The notes under the pieces: model-generated | What the model saw: only the letters and a program-made list of their open reading frames with translations | Told to the model about the DNA's origin: nothing | Database searches by the model: none | Part shown: positions 13,344 through 22,600 of the stretch, piece after piece | How positions within the stretch are numbered: the first letter of the stretch is position 1 | Layout of the letters: every line of letters begins with the position of its first letter | Made by a program: the position numbers and the translations under genes | Virus record (IMG/VR): IMGVR_UViG_3300010389_000028 | Coordinates: 1 to 47,450 of that record | From: a virus | Reading direction: 5' to 3' (one strand) | DNA: 47,450 nucleotides

Positions 13344-14987
13344 TTAGAAGGTTCCAGCATCAATTGTGATATTTTGAAGGAATCTTTCTGAACCAGTACA
13401 AGTAATGACTTGAGATTGTCCAGCACAATCATTGACCCAAAGAGATCCAATTTCAATTCCAGCATAATTGGAAACAGTAATTTGTGGACTATCATTATCT
13501 GTTCCACCACCATCAGTTACTTGGGATCCAAACTTAAATCTGCTATCTGCATGTTCCCAGATAACACCAGATTTTTTAGCACCAGATGCATTATAGTTGA
13601 AGAGAACACCTAAGTCCCAAGTAGTTGCTGATGAAGGTGCAGAACCATCAACTTGACCCAACTCAATAGTTCTATCCTCAACAGTCATTGAGGATGTATT
13701 TACCTGAGTTGTGGATCCATTAACATAAAGATTTCCAGAAACTGTCAGATCCTGTGATGCAGTAATATTTCCGGAACTATCAATTGTTGCTGCAGTTGTT
13801 CCATTGTTATGCTCAATGGTCGCAACTTTAAGAGTTGGGGTGCTTACTGCAGTTCCAACAATAACTGTATTTGGTAAACCAACTGTAATTGTTTGTCCAG
13901 ATGCTGATGTTACAATTTCTCCAGCAGTTCCAGAAACAGTTAATGTTTGACTGTCCAGATCAATAGCACCAGTTCCACTATCACCAGCAAAATCTAAATC
14001 TTGGGCAGTTACTTGAGAATCTACATATGCCTTAACTGCTTTTTGTGTTGCAAGATAATCATCACTATCTTCAGAAAGTGATGTATCAGCAGAAATAGCA
14101 GTAATGCCAATTCCAGATGTTCCTGAAAGAACAAATGTTCCAGTTGTTGTTATTCCAGAAATATTTAAATTTTCTTGAATATCAATTGAACCAACTGAAA
14201 ATTCTGAAGCAGATAGTGATGTTGCTGAGACAGTACCTGCAAAGTTTGCATTTCTCCACTGCCTATTCTGATCACCCAAATCATAAGTATTGGTGGCATT
14301 CGGGTACAGACCTGATGTGAACTCACCACCAACGCTAATATTGTCTGAAGTGGAATCACCTAAACCAATAGTTCCACCGCGGAATGTTGCAACACCAATA
14401 AATTCAGAATATCCCTGAACATTAAGATTTCCACCAACAGTTACATTCTTATCTACACCCAAACCACCATCAATCTGAACTGAACCAGTATCAGAATCTC
14501 CTAATACATTGTCAGTTGTATTGCTGAAAGTAGTAATTCCAGAAAAATCTGTATTTGAATTTACAGTAAATGTACCTTCTACTGTAGAAATTCCAGTTAA
14601 TGTTGCATTTGTAAATGTACCATTGGTTCCACCTACAGTATCCCAAGAAAGGGTTCCATCAGATGCAACTTTTAGGAAATAACCATCAGTGATGGTATTT
14701 GTATCTGGAAGAGTATATGTACCAACTCCAGCAAGTGAATCAGGAGACTTTAATGTGATGTATCCAGATCCATTTGAGGTTCCTTCAACTAAATTGACTC
14801 CACTACCAGTTGAAGAAGATTCTTTTGTCCAGTATCTATGTGAACCAAAGAATTTATTTGTGCTTGTTTCTGAAGTCAGACCAATATAAAAGTCATAACT
14901 GTCAGTTGTAAATCCGGGTTCACCAGCCCTTAGAGCAGGGAGATTAGCAAGAAGACCCCTTTTAAACTGAATTACTGGAGTTGTCAT
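13344..14987 (-). CDS. Tail fibre protein, 547 aa
   Basis: Residues 1-45 (MTTPVIQFKRGLLANLPALRAGEPGFTTDSYDFYIGL) are a common phage-fibre attachment module. The rest is a long beta-rich shaft with repeated elements (GVDKNVTVGGNLNVQGYSEFIGVATFRGGTIGLGD; SGNLYVNGSTTQVNTSSMTVEDRTIELGQ). A module near 340-380 (DFAGDSGTGAIDLDSQTLTVSGT) recalls the AGDTGSETI...LTISGGTNL elements of the giant fibre. The C-terminus ends LQNITIDAGTF, a tail shared in form with the next upstream 96-aa protein. Expected role: part of the adsorption fibre set. It has a late promoter 26 bases before the ATG and a terminator behind it, so it may be its own transcription unit. Confidence 0.88.
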   Translation of the reverse strand: MTTPVIQFKRGLLANLPALRAGEPGFTTDSYDFYIGLTSETSTNKFFGSHRYWTKESSSTGSGVNLVEGTSNGSGYITLKSPDSLAGVGTYTLPDTNTITDGYFLKVASDGTLSWDTVGGTNGTFTNATLTGISTVEGTFTVNSNTDFSGITTFSNTTDNVLGDSDTGSVQIDGGLGVDKNVTVGGNLNVQGYSEFIGVATFRGGTIGLGDSTSDNISVGGEFTSGLYPNATNTYDLGDQNRQWRNANFAGTVSATSLSASEFSVGSIDIQENLNISGITTTGTFVLSGTSGIGITAISADTSLSEDSDDYLATQKAVKAYVDSQVTAQDLDFAGDSGTGAIDLDSQTLTVSGTAGEIVTSASGQTITVGLPNTVIVGTAVSTPTLKVATIEHNNGTTAATIDSSGNITASQDLTVSGNLYVNGSTTQVNTSSMTVEDRTIELGQVDGSAPSSATTWDLGVLFNYNASGAKKSGVIWEHADSRFKFGSQVTDGGGTDNDSPQITVSNYAGIEIGSLWVNDCAGQSQVITCTGSERFLQNITIDAGTF

Positions 14988-15012
14988 TACTCTTCTTTTA
15001 TTTTTATAGTAT

Positions 15013-15020
15013 TATTTATT
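15013..15020 (-). promoter_or_regulatory. Late promoter-like AATAAATA for the 547-aa fibre
   Basis: Seven of eight match, 26 bases before the ATG, within the standard spacing seen at other genes here. Confidence 0.6.
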
Positions 15021-15022
15021 AA

Positions 15023-15313
15023 TCAAAATGATCCTGCATCCAAATCAATCTTATTGTCTAACTCAACATCCAACTGATTAACAAAGTTTGCTGGAAGAGA
15101 AGAATCCTCTGCAGAATTTGCTAACACTTGATCAGCAGAAACTAACTCATATTTTTTACTGGTAGCATTATATGTCAATACAAATTTATCTTTTTGGGTT
15201 AGATTTGGAACTGAAACATCTGCCAAATCTGATAGAAATTCTGCCACTACTGTTTTCTCCTGAGTTACAGTGTAGTTTTTACTTCCATCTAGTTTTATTT
15301 GAAAGTCTGCCAT
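15023..15313 (-). CDS. 96-aa small structural protein
   Basis: No named family recognised. Residues 1-60 look beta-rich (FQIKLDGSKNYTVTQEKTVVAEF; KFVLTYNATSKKYELVSADQVL). The C-terminus is QLDVELDNKIDLDAGSF, and the neighbouring 547-aa fibre ends ITIDAGTF. A late promoter overlaps the stop codon of the gene that follows it on the map at 15337 and lies 21 bases before this ATG. The position between gp16 and the fibre genes is where T4-like cyanophages carry small virion proteins. Role unknown. Confidence 0.83.
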   Translation of the reverse strand: MADFQIKLDGSKNYTVTQEKTVVAEFLSDLADVSVPNLTQKDKFVLTYNATSKKYELVSADQVLANSAEDSSLPANFVNQLDVELDNKIDLDAGSF

Positions 15314-15333
15314 TTTTTATTGGGCATTTGAAG

Positions 15334-15341
15334 TATTTATG
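15334..15341 (-). promoter_or_regulatory. Late promoter-like CATAAATA for the 96-aa gene
   Basis: Seven of eight match, 21 bases before the ATG, overlapping the stop codon of the 110-aa gene. Confidence 0.6.
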
Positions 15342-15669
15342 AAATGGCTGCAGACACAAATGCCATCCCTTCTATAACTCTTGTTTTTAATCCAGTTACA
15401 TTATTGGTAATCAAAATATCATAGTAATATCTTCCAGCAGGAATAGTACTAGTTACTGTATCTGTCATTGTAAGATTTATTTTTCCAGTGCTCACTGTAA
15501 TTGATGTATTGAATGAATATGATGTGGTGGATTCTGGAAATTTCTTAAGTTTTGCAGTAGCTGTATTGTTCAGCAGATTGAATACTGTTCCGTCAGAATT
15601 TGTTATGGTAAATGTTGAAGCAAAATCTGCCCCCTGCTCAATAGTTATATTGACTGCTGGAACTGCCAT
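15337..15669 (-). CDS. 110-aa beta-sandwich protein, upper-baseplate/Ig-like type
   Basis: A single small domain: ITIEQGADFASTFTITNSDGTVFNLLNNTATAKLKK, then TSTIPAGRYYYDILITNNVTGLKTRVIEGMAFVS. The order of a strand, an N/D-S-D-G turn, an A-x-L-K strand, then PAGRYYYDL and a final V-x-x-G strand is the pattern of small phage beta-sandwich proteins such as BppU N-terminal-like domains. This is motif-level similarity and not sure. It would act as a structural adaptor in the particle. The gene begins 13 bases after the gp16 stop. Confidence 0.84.
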   Translation of the reverse strand: MAVPAVNITIEQGADFASTFTITNSDGTVFNLLNNTATAKLKKFPESTTSYSFNTSITVSTGKINLTMTDTVTSTIPAGRYYYDILITNNVTGLKTRVIEGMAFVSAAIS

Positions 15670-15681
15670 TGTTTTTTTCTT

Positions 15682-16104
15682 TTATTTATCATCATTGATG
15701 TTTTTTGACTTCAATAATTTTTGAAGTTCTGCTGTTGATCCAACAAAAAGCGCATTTGTGACATTCGTTGGTCCCTTTGCTTCTTTAGTTTCATTGATAT
15801 CCTTTAATTTCTTTTGTAGGTCCATCAATTTATCTGTTGCATCTGAGACATTCTTGATTAATTGACCTGCAACTTCATATGCTCTTGGCATATCACTCTC
15901 TTGAGCCAGTTCTAAAATACCATTAATTGCTTCTTGTCCCTTTTCAATAATAGAATATAAATTACCTCTAGTGTATTCATAATCTTTCTTAATATCATCC
16001 ACTTGAGATTTTATTTTTTCAATTTTGCTTTCTACTTCCACCTTTTCAATCTCTGTAGACTGTACATCAAATGCACTGTTTAAGCTTTCATACTTATCTT
16101 CCAT
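15682..16104 (-). CDS. gp16: Terminase small subunit (T4 gp16 homologue)
   Basis: 140 aa against 164 in T4. It acts with the large terminase gp17 in recognising and starting packaging of phage DNA. Shared landmarks with T4 gp16: an acidic N-terminus; the DDIKKDYEYTRGNLYSIIEKGQEAI helix; DMPRAYEVAGQLI (T4 DSPRHMEVFATLM); the LQKKLKDI coiled-coil helix; and NVTNALFVGSTAELQKLL (T4 QNATVFMGSPTELMDEI). It follows gp15 with a 9-base gap and a GAGGATGATGT ribosome site, keeping the T4 order 13-14-15-16. The large subunit does not lie next to it here; unrelated small structural genes follow instead. Confidence 0.93.
   Translation of the reverse strand: MEDKYESLNSAFDVQSTEIEKVEVESKIEKIKSQVDDIKKDYEYTRGNLYSIIEKGQEAINGILELAQESDMPRAYEVAGQLIKNVSDATDKLMDLQKKLKDINETKEAKGPTNVTNALFVGSTAELQKLLKSKNINDDK
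15683..15690 (-). promoter_or_regulatory. Late promoter-like GATAAATA for the 110-aa gene
   Basis: Seven of eight match, overlapping the gp16 stop codon. It is only 14 bases before the ATG, shorter than the usual 21-28. Confidence 0.4.
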
Positions 16105-16113
16105 ACATCATCC

Positions 16114-17115
16114 TCAAAATACATTGCCATCAAATCCAAAATTATCACCAAATTCAATCAGATTGTTATCTGCTGAAGTAATAGTGAATACTTTTGAACC
16201 AAGAACATGATTTTCTTGTGTAGTGTTATCTTGTGCTCTTCTTACAGTGAGTTTATTTCCAGTTACTGCCTCAACATACATTTCTTCATTGTCAATGTAA
16301 ATGTAAGTTTCTGCTGTGATAGTAGAACCATCATCAACTTCAATGATATTGTCCACAAGATTTACATTTTCTGCAAGAAGTGTTGCCACACTTCCATCAT
16401 AGTCCTTGGTTGCTCTTGGAGTGACCTGATAAGTGAGATCTCTTGTAGCAGCAGTAGATCCTTTGGATCCAGCAACATAACCAACAGAGACCTTTCTGAT
16501 GATGTCTCCAGTAATATCGGAAACAGGACCAAACAGGTATACTTTTGCAGTAAAATCTAAAGTATAAATTAGTGCTCTTCTTGTATCAAAATTTCCCTCA
16601 TAATCATCTTCCATAGAAATGCCATCAAGTTGGATGGGAATATCTCTTTTCTCTTTTAGATTTCCCAAAAAATTGATTGATAAATTATATGCTGGTTGAA
16701 AATATGGAAGAATTTGTTCAATAATTTGAAGCATATCATCATTCAGTTTGGTCATAATAGACAACTGAAATCTCATATTATATGGAACTGGCATATAGTT
16801 CCTTTTTAAATTTGCTCCATCTGGAGTTTGGTTTATGATTGTTTGTGTTTGAGTAGATTTTCTTCCTGGATCATATTGCAGTCCAATAAACTCAAATGAC
16901 ATTCTGGGTAGAGTCATTTGAACTGGGCGATTCAAATCAGCTTCTTGCTGCATCCTTGCAAGAAACTTTTGAGTTGGACCATATGCAAGAGGAACTTTAA
17001 TGACACTTACAGTATCATCATCGGAATTCTTATGTTGTATCTCAATTCCATTAAAGAGAGATCCAAATCCGATGATTACGGATCTGAATATCTCGTTATA
17101 AAAATACTCAAACAT
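16114..17115 (-). CDS. gp15: Tail sheath stabiliser/completion protein (T4 gp15 homologue)
   Basis: Caps the contracted-tail tube and sheath so that the head can join. T4-matching landmarks: FEYFYNEIFRSVIIGFGSLFNGIEI (T4 FGYFYNSSFRRYATLMGDLFSNIQI), a TLPRMSF motif, NYMPVPYNMRFQLSIMTKLNDDMLQIIEQILPYFQP (T4 ...YELSIFTRYEDDMFQIVEQILPYFQP), and KRDIPIQLDGISMEDDYEG. It is 333 aa against 272 in T4. The extra C-terminal region at about 250-318 (VNLVDNIIEVDDG...YIDNEEMYVEAV...LTVRRAQ) is a module also present in gp7 and the DUF4815 protein. The leader contains a hairpin abutting a late-promoter-like sequence, and no close ribosome site is seen. Confidence 0.95.
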   Translation of the reverse strand: MFEYFYNEIFRSVIIGFGSLFNGIEIQHKNSDDDTVSVIKVPLAYGPTQKFLARMQQEADLNRPVQMTLPRMSFEFIGLQYDPGRKSTQTQTIINQTPDGANLKRNYMPVPYNMRFQLSIMTKLNDDMLQIIEQILPYFQPAYNLSINFLGNLKEKRDIPIQLDGISMEDDYEGNFDTRRALIYTLDFTAKVYLFGPVSDITGDIIRKVSVGYVAGSKGSTAATRDLTYQVTPRATKDYDGSVATLLAENVNLVDNIIEVDDGSTITAETYIYIDNEEMYVEAVTGNKLTVRRAQDNTTQENHVLGSKVFTITSADNNLIEFGDNFGFDGNVF

Positions 17116-17121
17116 TATTCT

Positions 17122-17139
17122 AAGTATAAGGATATACTT
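17122..17139 (-). promoter_or_regulatory. Hairpin directly before gp15 start
   Basis: Perfect 7-bp stem AAGTATA/TATACTT with a 4-base loop, ending six bases before the ATG. The expected late start point lies inside its first arm, so only readthrough mRNA would carry the whole hairpin. Confidence 0.55.
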
Positions 17140-17140
17140 C

Positions 17141-17148
17141 TATTTAGA
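17141..17148 (-). promoter_or_regulatory. Late promoter-like TCTAAATA for gp15
   Basis: Six of eight match to TATAAATA, 26 bases before the ATG, next to the hairpin at 17122-17139 and ending at the gp14 stop. Confidence 0.45.
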
Positions 17149-18552
17149 TCAAGGCATTCCAAATGGATTTATTTCACTAAAATCTATAATAGAATCAGCC
17201 TCTAATTCTATTGTGTCATTATCTGCATAAGGAGTTATTAAGTCATCAGTATTTTGGTTTTTCAGAGAATAGATAGCTCCAGATGTTTGTCCATAGATTC
17301 TTTCTCCTGGAGTAAATGTTCCATCAACAATAGAAACTTCAAGTGTACTTGATGATCTTGTGTATTTCTTAACTCTTGCAGTAGTTCCAGAACTTGATCC
17401 AATTACAATTTCATTGAACACATATGTTCCTATTCCAATAGTTGCTCCTATTCCTGTTGGGGAACTAATGGTAATCGTTGGTGCTGAGGTATAACCAACA
17501 CCAGCATGTGTCATATAAATTGCAGTAACATTACCAGCAGAATTGATATATCCAATACCAGTAGCAGTAATTCCTCCTCCAACTGGTCCACTAAAGGTAA
17601 CTGTTGGATTTGATATGTATCCACTACCACTATTTCCAATAGAAACAGTTTGAATAGTTCCTGTTCCAATTCCTGTTGTTGCAGCTGCTCCTGTTCCAGT
17701 ATTGTCACCAATTACATTGAACTTGATCCAAGGTGCAACAGTATAACCACAACCTGAATTTGAAATATAAACTGCTTGAACTTTTCCTCCAGTATTTCCA
17801 GTACAATTTACATAATCATTTGTGATTGATGCGATACCTATAGCAGTAATTCCTCCAGAAGGTGCTGATGAAAAACCTATTGTGGGTTCAGTATTATAGT
17901 TATTGCCCATATTACTGATGTAAATTTTATTAACACCACCATTTGCACAAATAGTTGCTGTAGCAGTTGCAGTAACTGCTGATCCAACAAGTGTTAACGT
18001 TTGAATATATCCAATTTGTTCTATTTCATTGTCAATTTCTTCTACACCAGTGTCAAGAACTTCATCTTCATATCTAAACAGTTCACATCTCAATGTATAC
18101 ACATAATTTTTTTGAAGTTGATAGAATGGCTGTTCATGCTCAACATACTTAATCTCAAATAACTTATCACCAAGAGGAAAATAGATTAGATCTCCTTCCT
18201 TTGGTCTTGTGGAAAGTTCTATATTTAAAAGACTTCTTGATAATGGAGTAATGTAATTCTCATATCTTTCTTTAGAAATGATAAGAGTCAAATCATCAAC
18301 TTCTTGAATACCAAACTTTGATAAAATAGTTCCTTGCCCACCATATCCTTCATAACTATCAACATATGCTTCTAAAGGAAATGCACTATCAAATTTGGAC
18401 TCAATTACTTCTCTAATTACAGTATTTGTAGTTATAAATTTTCTAGGCAAGTAATATATTTCGACGCCATACATTCTCAATTGTTCATTGATCAAGTCTT
18501 GTACCAAACTTTGTTCAGTCTTTGAACCTTGGAGAAAAAATGGGTTTAACAT
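17149..18552 (-). CDS. gp14: Neck protein (T4 gp14 homologue) with GxGY insertion
   Basis: Part of the head-tail neck with gp13. The N-terminal half follows T4 gp14: [20 protein letters not shown] (T4 ...ESIQMRGVECYYVPREY), [71 protein letters not shown] (T4 [31 protein letters not shown]). It is 467 aa against 256 in T4. The excess, about 190-390, holds at least four repeats of the form (V/I)xIxNxGxGYxxxPxIxF ([64 protein letters not shown]). The C-terminal [12 protein letters not shown] recalls the T4 end. It sits four bases after gp13. Confidence 0.95.
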   Translation of the reverse strand: [467 protein letters not shown]

Positions 18553-18556
18553 TTAA

Positions 18557-19420
18557 TTAACCTATCATATCCAGTGGTGGAAGTTCATATGTGCTAGACA
18601 TTTTTTGTCTTATTTCATCCAATTCTCTAATTGCATCATCATACATCTGTCTTCCATTGAGTTCTACTCCACCAGGAAGTTTGACTCCTTGGAATTTTAT
18701 CATATTCTGTCCCCACTGCCTCTTAATTAAGGACGTTAAGTATGGTTTCAAGAAAGAATCATTCCATACTCTAGGGTAATCACTTGGATTCATTGCTCTA
18801 TAGCAATCTATAATTAAATATTCTCCCACTCTCAAATTGTTCCAATCAACATCAAGATACATCCTATCCTGTCTTTGATTGAATCTAATTTGTTTATGAG
18901 TATTCAGTAAGAAATTCATGGTTTCCAAATAAGTCATTGCCATTGAATATGACAATAAATCAGTAGAACCCCAATAATAGATATCATTCAAGAATAATTG
19001 ATATTTAAAGCTGAACATGTTAGACATGCTCATAGTCTGAGAGTCATCAAACTGGAATACTTTATTGACACCAATTACATCAGGAGGGATTTGTAAATAA
19101 TTGCTGTTTTCATAATATGTAAATGTTGTTGCAGTTCCTACAATATTAGTACTAGCACTAGTTGATGCAATTCCCACTGAAGAACCTGCACTTGGTGCTC
19201 CAGGAGGACGTGCTTTCCCTCTATCTACATCATTTTGAGTTACTTGATACTTCAGATATACTTGAGCAACTCCATCGAAATGCCTTTCCTGAAAATATTG
19301 AATTGCATCATCAACCAGATCTTCAATCTGTTCATCTGCAACATTAATTTCCAAGACAGGATAACCTAACTGCCTCTTACAGTAATCTATGAGTTCTTGT
19401 CTAGTAGAGGGCTGAGCCAT
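18557..19420 (-). CDS. gp13: Neck protein (T4 gp13 homologue)
   Basis: 287 aa against 309 in T4. It forms the neck ring with gp14 after DNA filling. Landmarks: an N-terminal STRQELIDYCKRQLGYPVLEINVADEQIEDLVDDAIQYFQERHFDGV (T4 ...[36 protein letters not shown]), and a C-terminal GVKLPGGVELNGRQMYDDAIRELDEI...LPPLDMIG (T4 MLPGGVTIDGQRLIEEA...LLDPPFGILVG). The middle has YLQIPPDVIGVNKVFQFDDSQTMSMSNMFSFKYQLFLND. A late promoter lies 22 bases before the ATG, overlapping the stop of the 75-aa gene. Confidence 0.95.
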   Translation of the reverse strand: MAQPSTRQELIDYCKRQLGYPVLEINVADEQIEDLVDDAIQYFQERHFDGVAQVYLKYQVTQNDVDRGKARPPGAPSAGSSVGIASTSASTNIVGTATTFTYYENSNYLQIPPDVIGVNKVFQFDDSQTMSMSNMFSFKYQLFLNDIYYWGSTDLLSYSMAMTYLETMNFLLNTHKQIRFNQRQDRMYLDVDWNNLRVGEYLIIDCYRAMNPSDYPRVWNDSFLKPYLTSLIKRQWGQNMIKFQGVKLPGGVELNGRQMYDDAIRELDEIRQKMSSTYELPPLDMIG

Positions 19421-19440
19421 TTATATAACTACTATTTTCT

Positions 19441-19668
19441 TTATTTATGATGCTCCATAAAATGCTGAAGCATCATCTTAATATCTCCCAAATCACCTTT
19501 TATCTGAGTCATTTCATTCTCAAGGTTATCAATTCTCTGCTTATCAGATAAAAGTTTTTGTCTATTCATAAGATAGGTATTATAGTCTTGTGTGTTTTTA
19601 TTTACAATAGCATTTGATTTGCTATCTCTATAATACCCATCTTTACCTTCAATTGGAATCAAAGTCAT
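19441..19668 (-). CDS. 75-aa coiled-coil protein between DUF4815 protein and gp13
   Basis: The N-terminus (MTLIPIEGKDGYYRDSKSNAIVNKNTQDYNTYLMNRQ) is a compact motif I recall from T4-like cyanophages at this position. Residues 35-70 (LLSDKQRIDNLENEMTQIKGDLGDIKMMLQHFMEHH) have heptad spacing of I/L/M, so a coiled coil is likely. Its ATG overlaps the stop of the giant upstream gene by one base (TAATG), implying translational coupling. In T4 this slot follows wac (fibritin), but no sequence evidence makes it a fibritin. Function unknown. Confidence 0.85.
   Translation of the reverse strand: MTLIPIEGKDGYYRDSKSNAIVNKNTQDYNTYLMNRQKLLSDKQRIDNLENEMTQIKGDLGDIKMMLQHFMEHHK
19442..19449 (-). promoter_or_regulatory. 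Late promoter-like CATAAATA for gp13
   Basis: Seven of eight match, 22 bases before the gp13 ATG, overlapping the stop codon of the 75-aa gene. Confidence 0.6.
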
Positions 19669-22600
19669 TATGCTAAAGCAAGAACACGAAGATTTTTAAA
19701 TTGTGGAACAACAGACTGATTAGTTGAAGTGCCCACTATTTTAATTCTGAATGAACTAAATGGTGGCATTCTATCTACAGTGAATGTATATTCTCTGAAG
19801 AGTGATATGTCAGGACTTGTAGTGTAAGTATCTACTTTTGGAACAAATATATCTGATGATCCATTGCTATTTGCAAAATTAATTATGTTTCCAGAATTAT
19901 CAATATTTGCATATCCAGGGAATGGGACAAAGATGGTTTCTTTCAAAGGAGAATTTTGATTTATTGCATAGAATACTCTTACATCATTATAATTGGAGAT
20001 ATATGAATCCAGATATACTTTCAGTGAAGTTGCTGGGTTTTCTAAAAGAATATTCTTTGTGACGTACATGAATGAATGTGGATCATCATAAACTGTATTC
20101 ACTCTTGGATCAGTTGCATAATTTGTTATAGGACTATTGACTCTATTATTTGTGAAAATTGCAGAAGCTTTGTCTAAATCAATCATTGGAGTCAATCTAG
20201 TGTCACTAGTAACAAGACTGAAATCCATAGCAAATGATTTATTTCCAGTCAAACTTGTCAAATACTGATTCTCATTATACTGAGAAGCAATCATTCTTGG
20301 GTCTGGGAAGAATACTGGGAATTCATTAGCAGCATCTTGGAATCCTTTATCAAAGTAAGAAGCTTCATTGCCAGAAACACTGGTTTGTGAAATTGTTCTT
20401 ATTTGAGTATTTGTGAGTGTTCCTTTGGGGTTGATTGTCTTGATTTTTGGAAGTACTTGTGTGAAAGGTAAGTTATAAGATCCCTTTGCATTCAATCCTG
20501 CACCAACATAATTTTCATTGAAATACAATGACTTAAATGTTGGTGAAGTGGATGATCTATTTGTTCCATTCTGGGACATATCAATTTTGACATAATATGA
20601 ATCCAAAGTTATTGGATTTGGTACAGTAACATCTGAAAGATTATGAGTCTTATTAATTCTTCTCAATGAAACTTTATCAAACTCATACTTATAAACCAAA
20701 TCATTTGAAGAATGATTTGCAATCAAAGTATTGTCAATTCCTCTTGTGATACCATTCAAACTATTTGCAGTGACACTAGTGTATGAAATAATTTCACTGC
20801 CAATCTTGACATATCCAGGATTGGTTGATCCTACACCAACATTTTCAAATGTTCCAAATGATGAGGTGTTTGCTATAGAAATTGAACCAATATCAGTATT
20901 TGAATATGAAACTGTGAGGGATGTTGGCTCAATATTTGATTGAATATCTGATAATGTTACATTATTGACTCTGGAATAAAGTCCATGATTTCTTTGGAAT
21001 ACCTTGAGATGTAATCCATCTGTTACAACTCTAATTGGTGATACTGGTACAACATTCCCTCCAACAGTATAGTTCAATGTTGTGGTTACACCAACATTAT
21101 TCACAAATGTAAGATAATTTGATGCACCAGTTAAAAATTCACCTTGAACATTATCAACTATCAGTTCATTGAGTCCATAAATTTGATTTACAGACAGTTT
21201 CATTCCAGTACCAAGTTGACTATTTCCAACCTGAATTGGTGTCAGTACATCACCAACAGTATATCCTTTTCCTCCATTATTAATTGTTGCCCCAACTGCA
21301 ACTCCATTATTAATGAAGATATCAGCTGTAGCATTGATTCCAGTTCCTGTGATACTTGTGAGAGCAACACCTGAGAATGTATATGATCCAGAAGAAGGTG
21401 TATAACCAACTCCAGCATTTGTTATGGTCAGTGTGGAAGTTGCAGATCCACCATATCCAACTAGGTTTCCAGTTGCAGATGATCCATTTTGAGTAATAGT
21501 ATTACCAAGAGTTAGATCTGCATCTTGAATTGTTGTTCCAATTCCAATCTTTAAATTCCTGGAGTTGACTGAAACTCCATTTTGAGAAATTTCTTCAAGA
21601 TATGAGGGAAGAGTTGGATTGAAGAATTGAATAGAACCTTGTGGGTTGAAGTTTGCACGATATAAAGTAAACTTCAGGTCTTCATACTGGCTAGGAGTCC
21701 AAACACTGGCATTTTGTGATTTGAACAGTGATCCAAGAGTTGGTTGCTCAGAAACTAAAACTTGACCAGACTCTGCACCAAGAGTTGAAACTTCAACTTC
21801 ACCAAGTCTAGAAATCCAAACATTATAATCAGTACTATCTGATTGGAGAACAACAGCATATTCTCTTTCTGGATTCAAATAAACTGGTGAATCAAATACG
21901 AAACTGGTTGGAACAGTTCCATCATCGGACAGATTTATTTGATCTGGAGACAGATATACAACAGAGAATGGTAGTATAGTAGAACTAGGAGTTCCTAACT
22001 GCACCTCTCTTATTTGGCACCATACTGGAAGACTTTCTGCCTTACTTTGGAAGAATACATCTAATTTTGTGAGGAAAACACCAGTAGTATCTGGAACATA
22101 GAATGTTTGTGCCAGTGGATCTCCGCCTCCTCCTCCTCTAGGAGTGGTATCTACAACAAATGTATTAACTGCAACATTAGTTGTTACTTGGAAATCTTCA
22201 ACAACTCTTTCCTCTGTTCTATCTTCTCTTTCATATTCAACATTTTTAATAGAGAGAGTGGTTTCTTGTCTATTTTCAAGTTCTCCTTGAGAATAGAAAA
22301 TTTGTTCTCCAGCAGTTGATGCTGCTCCAGGAATTAGACTATTTGATGAACTTGCAGTAAGTCTAAACACAGACCTTCCTGTTTCAAAAACAGGATTAGC
22401 ATTGGAAGAAGAATCTGGAACTCTAAATGATCCAATGATGGTTCCCAATCTATCAGTTATTAATCTGATATCAGATACAGTAGCTTGAGCACCACTACTT
22501 AAACCTCTAAGAACCATTCCAGATTGAATATATCCGCCAAATCTATCATCATCCTCATTGGAAAGTGAGAATGTGTCTACATTTAGAACTGTGGAAGTTT

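Noticed and set aside
19441-19668. Fibritin (wac) homologue
   Set aside because: The position is suggestive and a coiled coil is likely, but it is far too short and lacks a recognisable fibritin foldon.
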